Assembly: GCA_032718475.1 (NCBI GenBank)
Contig: JAUCBJ010006600.1
Location: forward strand, 1 to 21,764
Length of the DNA stretch: 21,764 bases
Reading direction: 5' to 3'
Source: Nemertoderma westbladi
Lineage: Eukaryota; Xenacoelomorpha; Nemertodermatida; Nemertodermatidae
Of this stretch, positions 8,710 through 20,907 are shown piece after piece. The position numbers and the translations under genes were made by a program. The notes beneath the pieces are model-generated. The model worked only from the letters and a program-made list of their open reading frames with translations. It did no database searches and had not been told where the DNA came from. The number at the start of each line of letters is the position of its first letter. Position 1 is the first letter of the stretch.

Positions 8710-9308
8710 CTAAGGGAAATCCAAGATATATTTATTCCAGAATATTAATTAGTTAGATAATTTTTAGAAATATTCTAGATCAAAGAAGGGATGTTATTCG
8801 ATAAAGTAATTTTCTACAGTGATGATTTAGCACGGTGGAGCTAAGCGAGGGCCAATATGCCAACGAGTGTAAAACGCAATAGATGAGCGAAGTATCATAT
8901 TTCTATATAACTAAAACTAGTTTGAAAGATCCGACTTTCTGAATTAAACATTTAAAGTCAAAATATACACACTTCTACAATGAGCATCGTTTTGGGGGAT
9001 GGTCTGAAACACCATCACAATTCCAGGACTCCCCCCACCCGGTTAAATTTACATCCATATTTAAATATCTAAATCATACATTTTAGTGAAAATCTTTCAC
9101 ATCAACTATTGAAAATTATTCGGGATTAAAAAATATAACTTTTTCACTATATTGTTATTTTAGGCATGTTTTTATTTACCGAGCGCTAGCGAGGTTAGTA
9201 AAGGGTCGAGAGAATATTGAAAAAAAATGTTAACTACGTTTTTTTCCCAAGTAATACGTAAATATATCATACAGTAGCTTAGTACATTTTTGTTTCTTAA
9301 TTACTTAT

Positions 9309-9330
9309 GGGGGGGGGGGGGGGGGGGGGG
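9309..9330 (+). repeat. 22-base G homopolymer
   Basis: An uninterrupted run of 22 G. A second run of 10 G lies at 9413-9422. Such runs are hypermutable and prone to length error in sequencing and assembly, so the exact count should not be trusted. Confidence 0.95.
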
Positions 9331-9589
9331 TAACTCCTAAGGATATTTTTTAAAACAGCTCTAATATCGTGTGATCGGTCAATAGCACTGTTACCTTGTG
9401 TTCAGCCAACGTGGGGGGGGGGATCAAAATAGCAACAAAAATGGAAATTTGACGATTTTTTGTCTCCCTCCAGCGGCGAACGGCGGATATAAAATAATAT
9501 TTTCACTAAAAACACTACTAGTCCCTTAATATTGATCCAAATATTTTGAGACCAACTTTTTTGGACTCAGCACCTTCGAATCTACAATA

Positions 9590-10145
9590 ATTAATTGTAT
9601 TAATTAATTGTATTAATTTAATTAAAATTAATTATTTAAATTAAAATTAAATAATTAAATTAAAATTAATTAATTAAATTAAAATTAATTAATTTTAAAT
9701 AAATTAATTAATTTTAATTGAATTAATTCATTTTAATTAAATTAATTAATTTTAATTAGATATTAATTAATTTTAATTAAGTTAATTAATTTTAATTAAA
9801 TTAATTAATTTTAATTAAATTAATTAATTTTAATTAAATTAATTAATTTTAATTAAATTAATTAATTTTAATTAAATTAATTAATTTTAATTAAATTAAT
9901 TAATTTTAATTAAATTAATTAATTTTAATTAAATTAATTAATTTTAATTAAATTAATTAATTTTAATTAAATTAATTAATTTTAATTAAATTAATTAATT
10001 TTAATTAAATTAATTAATTTTAATTAAATTAATTAATTTTAATTAAATTAATTAATTTTAATTAAATTAATTAATTTTAATTAAATTAATTAATTTTAAT
10101 TAAATTAATTAATTTTAATTAAATTATTTAATTTTAATTAAATTC
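9590..10145. repeat. AT-only 19-bp palindromic tandem array, ~29 copies
   Basis: The unit AAATTAATTAATTTTAATT repeats at exact 19-bp spacing (TTTT at 9847, 9866 and so on), degenerating at the left end (9590-9780). It has no G or C through most of its length. Each unit contains overlapping TTAATTAA palindromes, so it can form hairpins or cruciforms and unwinds easily. It is intronic and does not touch a splice site. Confidence 0.92.
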
Positions 10146-10559
10146 ATTAAAATTCGCAATAATATTTAAACAATTTTTTTCTAAAATGTGCTGGAGAATT
10201 GTTCAAGATCTTCAAAAAATATTTCAGACAAGTCATAAATTATCGAAATTGAGCGTAAAACTTCCGAGTACAGTAGTAAGTAGTAGGCTATTTTGAAAAA
10301 TTGAAAAATGTAATTCAGAGATAATTTGCTTTAAAGTTTGAACCTTCCCGCCCAAACATGTTTGTCTGTGGTCTGTTAATCGGTTAGTAATGTTTGGCAC
10401 TATGGCTTAATACCAACTCAATAAAAGTATCAATAAGGGGGTTTTCTGGGTAGTTTATTTTATTTCCGATGTCACTTTTAATATTTGCTGGTATCTAATA
10501 AGTCTGTCTGACGGTTTGTCTGTCAGTCTGTAATCTAAATTTTGATCGATTTTAGAATT

Positions 10560-10803
10560 AAAAAAGACCTCGCAGCCTTTTTAGGATTTGAAATCCCCAT
10601 TAAATTCTGCAGGCTCTACGTTAATCCAATATTGAAATTATTGAAATCGTATGGGCCAGATGGATATTTAAATACTCTCCAAACATTACTTATTGTTGAT
10701 GACTCAGCGATAGGCAACGTCCCGCGAAAAGTGTTTACAAAAGTTGGAGGCGTTAATGAGTTTCTGTAAAGATTATGGCCTTAAAATCAATCAGAAAAAA
10801 TAA
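10560..10803 (+). pseudogene. Degenerate non-LTR reverse transcriptase fragment
   Basis: The plus-strand frame reads LAAFLGFEIPIKFCRLYVNP, then TLQTLLIVDDSAIG with VDD (codons 10695-10703) in place of the RT catalytic YADD/FADD, then VNEF. A one-base shift at 10764 restores CKDYGLKINQKK, the classic (F)CxxYGLKIN-x-KKT block that follows the catalytic site in LINE RTs. It stops at 10801. It is a frameshifted, truncated relic lying antisense within intron B-C. Divergence makes the clade uncertain; relation to the fragments at 6553-7040 cannot be tested because those lack the same region. Confidence 0.72.
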
Positions 10804-11562
10804 CTTTATGGAAATATAATAATATGTGGCTCTGGGTATGATCTATTTCAAATTATAGTTAATAATAATAACTTGACCATTGTGAATTGTACACAATGTT
10901 TACTTCGCTAGTACAATCTGGAAGGATCACGGAAAGTATTAATTTGTATCCACTATTGACATGAAGCTGCAACAAATACTTCTTGCAAAACTTGGGGTAA
11001 TGTAATTGAATTGTGTAACCTTTGACTCGCTAATGGTTATTTTCATCGACTCGGTATTTTGTAACCTTTGACTCTTTGTAACCTTCGAAGCGGAATCCTA
11101 CACCGCGGTTCCGTAAAAATTTGCTTGACAGAGTTGTAAAAAGTAAGAAGTTTATCGAGAATTTAGCCCATCACTCCAGAAAAACTCGATTTTCCAGGAG
11201 ATTTACAACCCACGGCTTCCATCACAAACTCTGTTCAACTACTACTTTTCACTCTCCAACCTCAGAATGTATCTGTAAATTTTTTCAATTCTGCCAGCGA
11301 CCGATAGAACGCCCTTACTTGCCCACAGACCCCCCCCCCCCCTTTGTCAACTCTATCTAACCTCTAGCTACCTCATATATTATTTTATTATTTTACAGAT
11401 TAAATATATTTTATAGTATTGCCGATTGACCCGGCTGGGGGCATAGATTAATATAATAGATATAGATAAAAGATATTGTCAGAAATTATATATAATGTTA
11501 TATATAAACGCATGGTACCAATTACATAAGTGTTAAAAATTGAAATGATGGTGATGGGATAT

Positions 11563-14500
11563 CTAACTCTTACCTGATTGCCTAACTCCTACCTGATTGG
11601 CTAACTCCTACCTGATTGGCTAACTCCTACCTGATTGGCTAAATCCTACCTGATTGGCTAACTCCTACCTGATTGGCTAACTGCTACCTGATTGGCTAAC
11701 TCCTACCTGATTGGCTAACTCCTACCTGATTGGCTAACTCCTACCTGATTGGCTAACTCTTACCTGATTGTCTAACTCCTACCTGATTGTCTAACTCCTA
11801 CGTAATTGTTTAACTCCTACCTAATTGTCTAACTCCTACCTAATTGTCTAACTCCTACCTGATTGTCTAACTCCTACCTGATTGGCTAACTCCTACCTGA
11901 TAGGCTAACTCCTACCTGATTGGCTAACTCATACATAATTGGCTAACTCCTACCTGATTGTCTAACTCCTACCTAATTGTCTAACTCCTACCTGATTGGA
12001 TAACTCCTACCTGATTGGATAACTCCTACCTGATTGGCTAACTCCTACCTGATTGGCTAACTCCTACCTGATTGGCTAACTCCTACCTGATTGGCTAACT
12101 CCTACCTGATTGGCTAACTCCTACCTGATTGGCTAACTCCTACCTGATTGTCTAACTCCTACCTGATTGGCTAACTCCTACCTGATTGGCTAACTCCTAC
12201 CTGATTGGCTAACTCCTACCTGATTGGCTAACTCCTACCTGATTGGCTAACTCCTACCTGATTGTCTAACTCCTACGTAATTGTCTAACTCCTACCTGAT
12301 TGGCTAACTCCTACCTGATTGGCTAACTTCTACCTGATTGGCTAACTCCTACCTGATTGGCTAACTCCTACCTGATTGGCTAACTCCTACCTGATGGTCT
12401 AACTCCTACCTGATTGGCTAACTCCTACCTGATTGGCTAACTCCTACCTGATTGGCTAACTCCTACCTGATTGGCTAACTCCTACCTGATTGACTAACTC
12501 CTACCTGATTGGCTAAATCCTACCTGATTGGCTAACTCCTACCTGATCGACTAACTCCTACCTGATTGGCTAACTCCTACCTGATTTCCTAACTCCTACC
12601 TGATTGGCTAAATCCTACCTGATTGGCTAACTCCTACCTGATTGGCTAACTCCTACCTGATTGGCTAAATCCTACCTGATTGGCTAACTCCTACCTGATT
12701 GGCTAACTGCTACCTGATTGGCTAACTCCTACCTGATTGGCTAACTCCTACCTGATGGTCTAACTCCTACCTGATTGGCTAACTCCTACCTGATTGGCTA
12801 ACTCCTACCTGATTGGCTAACTCCTACCTGATTGTCTAACTCCTACCTGATTGGCTAACTCCTACCTGATTGTCTAACTCCTACGTAATTGTCTAACTCC
12901 TACCTAATTGTCTAACTCCTACCTAATTGTCTAACTCCTACCTGATTGTCTAACTCCTACCTGATTGGCTAACTCCTACCTGATTGGCTAACTCCTACCT
13001 GATTGGCTAACTCCTACATGATTGGCTAACTCCTACCTGATTGTCTAACTCCTACCTAATTGTCTAACTCCTACCTGATTGGATAACTCCTACCTGATTG
13101 GCTAACTCCTACCTGATTGGCTAACTCCTACCTGATTGGCTAACTCCTACCTGATGGTCTAACTCCTACCTGATTGGCTAACTCCTACCTGATTGGCTAA
13201 CTCCTACCTGATTGGCTAACTCTTACCTGATTGTCTAACTCCTACCTGATTGGCTAACTCCTACCTGATTGTCTAACTCCTACGTAATTGTTTAACTCCT
13301 ACCTAATTGTCTAACTCCTACCTAATTGTCTAACTCCTACCTGATTGTCTAACTCCTACCTGATTGGCTAACTCCTACCTGATAGGCTAACTCCTACCTG
13401 ATTGGCTAACTCATACATAATTGGCTAACTCCTACCTGATTGTCTAACTCCTACCTAATTGTCTAACTCCTACCTGATTGGATAACTCCTACCTGATTGG
13501 ATAACTCCTACCTGATTGGCTAACTCCTACCTGATTGGCTAACTCCTACCTGATTGGCTAACTCCTACCTGATTGGCTAACTCCTACCTGATTGGCTAAC
13601 TCCTACCTGATTGGCTAACTCCTACCTGATTGGCTAACTCCTACCTGATTGTCTAACTCCTACCTGATTGGCTAACTCCTACCTGATTGGCTAACTCCTA
13701 CCTGATTGGCTAACTCCTACCTGATTGGCTAACTCCTACCTGATTGTCTAACTCCTACGTAATTGTCTAACTCCTACCTGATTGGCTAACTCCTACCTGA
13801 TTGGCTAACTTCTACCTGATTGGCTAACTCCTACCTGATTGGCTAACTCCTACCTGATTGGCTAACTCCTACCTGATGGTCTAACTCCTACCTGATTGGC
13901 TAACTCCTACCTGATTGGCTAACTCCTACCTGATCGACTAACTCCTACCTGATTGGCTAACTCCTACCTGATTTCCTAACTCCTACCTGATTGGCTAAAT
14001 CCTACCTGATTGGCTAACTCCTACCTGATTGGCTAACTCCTACCTGATTGGCTAAATCCTACCTGATTGGCTAACTCCTACCTGATTGGCTAACTGCTAC
14101 CTTATTGGCTAACTCCTACCTGATTGGCTAACTCCTACCTGATGGTCTAACTCCTACCTGATTGGCTAACTCCTACCTGATTGGCTAACTCCTACCTGAT
14201 TGGCTAACTCCTACCTGATTGTCTAACTCCTACCTGATTGGCTAACTCCTACCTGATTGTCTAACTCCTACGTAATTGTCTAACTCCTACCTAATTGTCT
14301 AACTCCTACCTAATTGTCTAACTCCTACCTGATTGTCTAACTCCTACCTGATTGGCTAACTCCTACCTGATTGGCTAACTCCTACCTGATTGGCTAACTC
14401 CTACATGATTGGCTAACTCCTACCTGATTGTCTAACTCCTACCTAATTGTCTAACTCCTACCTGATTGGATAACTCCTACCTGATTGGCTAACTCCTACC

Positions 14501-16525
14501 TGATTGGCTAACTCCTACCTGATTGGCTAACTCCTACCTGATGGTCTAACTCCTACCTGATTGGCTAACTCCTACCTGATTGGCTAACTCCTACCTGATT
14601 GGCTAACTCCTACCTGATTGTCTAACTCCTACCTGATTGGCTAACTCCTACCTGATTGGCTAACTCCTACCTGATTGGCTAACTCCTACCTGATTGGCTA
14701 ACTCCTACCTGATTGGCTAACTACTTCCTGATTGTCTAACTCCTACCTGATTAGCTAACTCCTACCTGATTGGCTAACTCCTACCTGATTAGCTAACTCC
14801 TACCTGATTGGCTAACTCCTACCTAATTGTCTAACTCCTACCTGATTGGCTAACTCCTACCTGATTGGCTAACTCCTACCTGATTGGCTAGCTCCTACCT
14901 GATTGGCTAACTCCTACCTGATTGGCTAACTACTTCCTGATTGTCTAACTCCTACCTGATTATAGCTAACTCCTACCTGATTGGCTAACTCCTACCTGAT
15001 TAGCTAACTCCTACCTGATTGGCTAACTCCTACATGATTAGCTAACTCCTACCTGATTGGCTAACTCCTACCTGATTGGCTAACTACTTCCTGATTGTCG
15101 AACTCCTACCTGATTAGCTAACTCCTACCTGATTGGCTAACTCCTACCTGATTAGCTAACTCCTACCTGATTGGCTAACTCCTACCTGATTAGCTAACTC
15201 CTACCTGATTGGCTAACTCCTACCTGATTGGCTAACTCCTACCTGATTAGCTAACTCCTACCTAATTGTCTAACTCCTACCTGATTGGATAACTCCTACC
15301 TGATTGGCTAACTCCTACCTGATTGGCTAACTCCTACCTAATTGTCTAACTCCTACCTGATTGGATAACTCCTACCTGATTGGCTAACTCCTACCTGATT
15401 GGCTAACTCCTACCTGATTAGCTAACTCCTACCTGATTGGCTAACTCCTACCTGATTGGCTAACTCCTACCTGATTAGCTAACTCCTACCTAATTGTCTA
15501 ACTCCTACCTGATTGGATAACTCCTACCTGATTGGCTAACTCCTACCTGATTGGCTAACTCCTACCTGATTAGCTAACTCCTACCTGATTGGCTAACTCC
15601 TACCTGATTGGCTAACTCCTACCTGATTAGCTAACTCCTACCTGATTGGCTAACTCCTACCTGATTAGCTAACTCCTACCTGATTGGCTAACTCCTACCT
15701 GATTAGCTAACTCCTACCTGATTGGCTAACTCCTACCTGATTGGCTAACTCCTACCTGATTAGCTAACTCCTACCTAATTGTCTAACTCCTACCTGATTG
15801 GATAACTCCTACCTGATTGGCTAACTCCTACCTGATTGGCTAACTCCTACCTAATTGTCTAACTCCTACCTGATTGGATAACTCCTACCTGATTGGCTAA
15901 CTCCTACCTGATTGGCTAACTCCTACCTGATTAGCTAACTCCTACCTGATTGGCTAACTCCTACCTGATTGGCTAACTCCTACCTGATTAGCTAACTCCT
16001 ACCTAATTGTCTAACTCCTACCTGATTGGATAACTCCTACCTGATTGGCTAACTCCTACCTGATTGGCTAACTCCTACCTGATTAGCTAACTCCTACCTG
16101 ATTGGCTAACTCCTACCTGATTGGCTAACTCCTACCTGATTAGCTAACTCCTACCTGATTGGCTAACTCCTACCTGATTGGCTAACTCCTACCTGATTGG
16201 CTAACTCCTGCCTGATTAGCTAACTCCTACCTGATTGGCTAACTCCTACCTGATTGGCTAACTCCTACCTGATTGGCTAACTCCTACCTGATTGGCTAAC
16301 TCCTACCTGATTAGCTAACTCCTACCTAATTGTCTAACTCCTACCTGATTGGATAACTCCTACCTGATTGGCTAACTCCTACCTGATTGGCTAACTCCTA
16401 CCTGATTAGCTAACTCCTACCTGATTGGCTAACTCCTACCTGATTGGCTAACTCCTACCTGATTAGCTAACTCTTACCTGATTGGCTAACTCCTACCTGA
16501 TTGACTAACTCCTACCTGATTGTCT
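11563..16525. repeat. Giant 19-bp minisatellite carrying a 5' splice site in each unit (~261 copies)
   Basis: The plus-strand unit is CTAACTCCTACCTGATTGG (sense strand of the gene: GTAGGAGTTAGCCAATCAG). The array is about 4963 bp, close to 261 units, with strict 19-bp phasing and point variants such as TTAGC, TTGTC, TTGGA and CTTACC. Its right edge runs into exon B: exon end plus intron start is CAATCAG|GTAGGAGTTAG, identical to the sequence across each unit boundary. Variant patterns reveal nested duplications of 27, 73 and 78 units. Rare units lose the donor, for example ACTTCCTG at about 14722, 14929 and 15087 (GT lost), and CTGCC near 16208 (GC instead of GT). Confidence 0.97.
16509..16522 (-). 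promoter_or_regulatory. 5' splice site of exon B, first of a tandem series
   Basis: CAATCAG|GTAGGAG, with exon end at 16516. It is assigned as the authentic donor because it keeps phase 0 into exon C. The next unit's donor (GT at 16496) would shift frame, and donors further on would bring in an in-frame TAG. The third donor (GT at 16477) reads CAG|GTAAGAG and is nearer consensus than the authentic one. Confidence 0.7.
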
Positions 16526-16724
16526 CCGCACTCATTGGCGCACTTGGTAATGGAATCGGCTTTGGTGAACTGTGTCCACGGTAAACCGTCGGGACAACGT
16601 ATACAGGTACCAACGGTGCCTTGGCCCTCGCTGTAGCAGTTCCGTGGGCAATCCTCCGGCGATCCTGTTGCTATGTTACCATTCCGATCGAGTTTGTTAA
16701 ACACACCGGAAGTACCAGGCAAAG
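16516..16724 (-). CDS. Cys-rich extracellular protein, exon B
   Basis: This is a 209-bp phase 1/0 exon. The acceptor is TTCCTTTTTTAG| at 16727-16725, with a good pyrimidine tract; the donor is CAATCAG|GTAGGAG at 16515. It encodes LPGTSGVFNKLDRNGNIATG, SPEDCPRNCYSEGQGTVGTC, IRCPDGLPWTQFTKADSITK and CANECGDNQ. There are six Cys (C-x3-C, CxxC, C-x3-C). It resembles other secreted Cys-rich repeat modules, but I cannot name the domain. It joins exon A by a split GCT (Ala) codon and exon C at a phase-0 junction (GDNQ/VLVD). Its last seven bases are also part of the adjoining 19-bp minisatellite unit. Confidence 0.85.
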
Positions 16725-19700
16725 CTAAAAAAGGAAATGTTGATAAATTAGCATTCAGTAATAATCAATTTCGAAAATCAAGGTTTGGAATTTATATTGA
16801 ATCGAATTCAGAAATTAGTTGTTGTACCAAAATGGTGAGGCCGATTTTTTTTAGATAAAGATTTATTAACAATAATAATTATGGAAATTGGTTAATTATT
16901 CGACACCAGATGAAAGTTAAAAGTATGTTTTAACTCTAATTCATTGGACTGTACTCTAGGGAAAGGAGCAGGTTACAGGGGCACGATATTCAAACTAAAA
17001 CAATAAACGAGTGTCAATATCACAGTTTACAGATATATTTTTGACAACGCAAAGCTTGTGGTCACTTCATTTTCGGACCTTTGACCCAATACCCCTTGGT
17101 ACCCACCCCCAATATAACACTATCAACCCTTACCCTACCCACCCCAATATAACACTATCAACCCTTACCCTACCCACCCCCAATATAACACTATCAACCC
17201 TTACCCTACCCACCCCCAATATAACACTATCAACCCTTACCCTACCCACCCCCAATATAACACTATCCACCCTTACCCTACCCACCCCCAATATAACACT
17301 ATCAACCCTTACCCTACCCACCCCCAATATAACACTATCCACCCTTACCCTACCCACCCCCAATATAACACTATCAACCCTTACCCTACCCACCCCCAAT
17401 ATAACACTATCAACCCTTACCCTACCCACACCCAATACAACACTATCAACCCTTACCCTACCCACCCCCAATATAACACTATCAACCCTAATATAACACT
17501 ATCAACCCTTACACTACCCACCTCCAATATAACACTATCAACCCTTACCCTACCCACCCCCAATATAACACTATCAACCCTTACCCTACCCAACCCCCAA
17601 TATAACACTATCAACCCTTACACTACCCACCCCCAATATAACACTATCAACCCTTACCCTACCCACACCCAATATAACACTATCAACCCTTACCCTACCC
17701 ACCCCCCATATAACACTATCAACCCTTACACTACCCACCCCAAAGTAACACTAACAACCCTTACCCTACCCACACCCAATACAACACTATCAACCCTTAC
17801 CCTACCCACCCCCAATATAACACTATCAACCCTTACCCTACCCACCCCCAATATAACACTATCAACCCTTACCCTACCCACCCCCAATATAACACTATCA
17901 ACCCTTACCCTACCCACACCCAATACAACACTAACCCTTACCCTACCCACACCCAATATAACACTATCAACCCTTACCCTACCCACCCCAACATAACACT
18001 ATCAACCCTTACCCTACCCACCCCCAATATAACACTATCAACACTTACCCTACCCACCCCCAATATAACACTATCAACCCTTACCCTACCCACCCCCAAT
18101 ATAACACTATCAACCCTTACCCTACCCACCCCCAATATAACACTATCAACCCTTACCCTACTCACCCCTAATATAACACTATCAACCCTTACCCTACCCA
18201 CCCCCAATATAACACTATCAACCCTTACCCTACCCACCCCCAATATAACACTATCAACCCTTACCCTACCCACCCCCAATATAACACTATCAACCCTTAC
18301 CCTACCCACCCCCAATATAACACTATCAACACTTACCCTACCCACCCCCAATATAACACTATCAACCCTACCCAACCCACCCCCAATATAACACTATCAA
18401 CCCTTACCCTACCCACCCCCAATATAACACTATCAACACTTACCCTACCCACCCCCAATATAACACTATCAACCCTTACCCTACCCACCCCCAATATAAC
18501 ACTATCAACCCTTACCCTACCCACCCCCAATATAACACTATAAACCCTTACCCTACCCACCCCCAATATAACACTATCAACCCTTACCCTACCCACCCCC
18601 AATATAACACTATCAACCCTTACCCTACCCACCCCCAATATAACACTATCAACACTTACCCTACCCACCCCCAATAGAACACTATCAACCCTTACCCTAC
18701 CCACCCCCAATATAACACTATTAACCCTTACCCTACCCACCCCCAATATAACACTATCAACCCTTACCCTACCCACCCCCAATAGAACACTGTCAACCCT
18801 TACCCTACCCACCCCCAATATAACACTATCAACCCTTAAACCCGACCCACCCCCAATATAACACTATCAACCCTTACCCTACCCACCCCCAATATAACAC
18901 TATCAACCCTTACCCTACCCACCCCCAATATAACACTATCAACCCTTACCCTACCCACCCCCAATATAACACTGTCAACCCTTACCCTACCCACCCCCAA
19001 TATAACACTATCAACCCTTAACCCTACCCACCCCCAATATAACACTATCAACCCTTACCCTACCCACCCCCAATATAACACTATCAACCCTTACCCTACC
19101 CACCCCCAATATAACACTATCAACCCTTACCCTACCCACCCCCAATATAACACTATCAACCCTTACCCTACCCACCCAGAATATAACACTATCAACCCTT
19201 ACCCTACCCACCCCCAATATAACACTATCAACTCTTAACCCTACCCACCCCCAATATAACACTATCAACCCTTACACTACCCAGCCCCAATATAACACTA
19301 TCAACCCTTACCCTACCCACCCCCAATATAACACTATCAACCCTTAACCCTACCCACCCCCAATATAACACTATAAACCCTTACCCTACCCACCCCCAAT
19401 ATAACACTATCAACCCTTACCCTACCCACCCCCAATATAACACTATCAACCCTTAACCCTACCAACCCCCAATATAACACTATCAACCCTTACCCTACCC
19501 CACCCCCAATATAACACTATCAACCCTTACCCTACCCACCCCCAATATAACACTATCAACACTTACCCTACCCACCCCCAATATAACACTATCAACCCTT
19601 ACCCTACCCACCCCCAATATAACACTATCAACCCTTACCCTACCCACCCCCAATATAACACTATCAACCCTTACCCTACCCACCCCCAATATAACACTAT

Positions 19701-20907
19701 CAACCCTTAACCCTACCCACCCCCAATATAACACTATCAACCCTTACCCTACCCACCCCCAATATAACACTATCAACCCTTACCCTACCCACCCCCAATA
19801 TAACACTATTAACCCTTACCCTACCCACCCCCAATATAACACTGTCAACCCTTACCCTACCCACCCCCAATATAACACTATCAACCCTTAACCCTACCCA
19901 CCCCCAATATAACACTATCAACCCATACCCTACCCACCCCCAATATAACACTATCAACCCTTACCCTACCCACCCCCAATATAACACTATCAACCCTTAC
20001 CCTACCCACCCCCAATATAACACTATCAACCCTTACCCTACCCACCCAGAATATAACACTATCAACCCTTACCCTACCCACCCCCAATATAACACTATCA
20101 ACCCTTAACCCTACCCACCCCCAATATAACACTATCAACCCTTACACTACCCAGCCCCAATATAACACTATCAACCCTTACCCTACCCACCCCCAATATA
20201 ACACTATCAACCCTTAACCCTACCCACCCCCAATATAACACTATAAACCCTTACCCTACCCACCCCCAATATAACACTATCAACCCTTACCCTACCCACC
20301 CCCAATATAACACTATCAACCCTTAACCCTACCCACCCCCAATATAACACTATAAACCCTTACCCTACCAACCCCCAATATAACACTATCAACCCTTACC
20401 CTACCCACCCCCAATATAACACTATCAACCCTTACCCTACCCACCCCCAATATAACACTATCAACACTTACCCTACCCACCCCCAATATAACACTATCAA
20501 CCCTTACCCTACCCACCCCCAATATAACACTATCAACCCTTACCCTACCCACCCCCAATATAACACTATCAACCCTTACCCTACCCACCCCCAATATAAC
20601 ACTATCAACCCTTAACCCTACCCACCCCCAATATAACACTATCAACCCTTACCCTACCCACCCCCAATATAACACTATCAACCCTTACCCTACCCACCCC
20701 CAATATAACACTATCAACCCTTACCCTACCCCACCACCCCAATATAACACTATCAACAATTACCCTACCCACCCCCAATATAACACTATCAACCCTTACC
20801 CTACCCACCCCCAATATAACACTATCAACCCTTACCCTACCCACCCCCAATATAACACTATCAACCCTTACCCTACCCACCCCCAATACAACACTATCAA
20901 CCCTTAC
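16725..20907 (-). other. Intron A-B (4183 bp), mostly 36-bp minisatellite
   Basis: Phase-1 GT-AG intron. The array fills it from the donor (20907) to about 17101. The remaining ~375 bp before the exon B acceptor (16728-17100) are ordinary AT-rich sequence without a recognised gene or repeat. Confidence 0.78.

Larger units (their letters stand above)
8710..16515 (-). other. Intron B-C (7806 bp), over 60% tandem repeat
   Basis: Phase-0 intron of the Cys-rich gene. In transcription order it holds the 19-bp minisatellite that starts at the donor, a 13-base C run (11330-11342), a short TTTGTAACCTTTGACTC repeat (about 11014-11090), a reverse transcriptase fossil (10560-10803), an AT-only palindromic array (9590-10145), G homopolymers, then AT-rich sequence to the CCCTTAG acceptor at 8712-8710. 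Stretches 8713-9300, 9340-9585, 10150-10540 and 10810-11560 show no gene that I can support. Confidence 0.75.

Noticed and set aside
11121-11360. 79-codon plus-strand ORF
   Set aside because: It has no recognisable motif, ends in a C homopolymer and lies within the intron of the minus-strand gene.
17011-20886. Many open frames of 71-161 codons encoding a repeated 12-residue motif (ILGVGRVRVDSV on minus, NITLSTLTLPTP on plus)
   Set aside because: They follow automatically from a 36-bp repeat without a stop in those frames. The frame continuing from exon A stops in the first unit, and no start, signal or unique sequence supports a protein.
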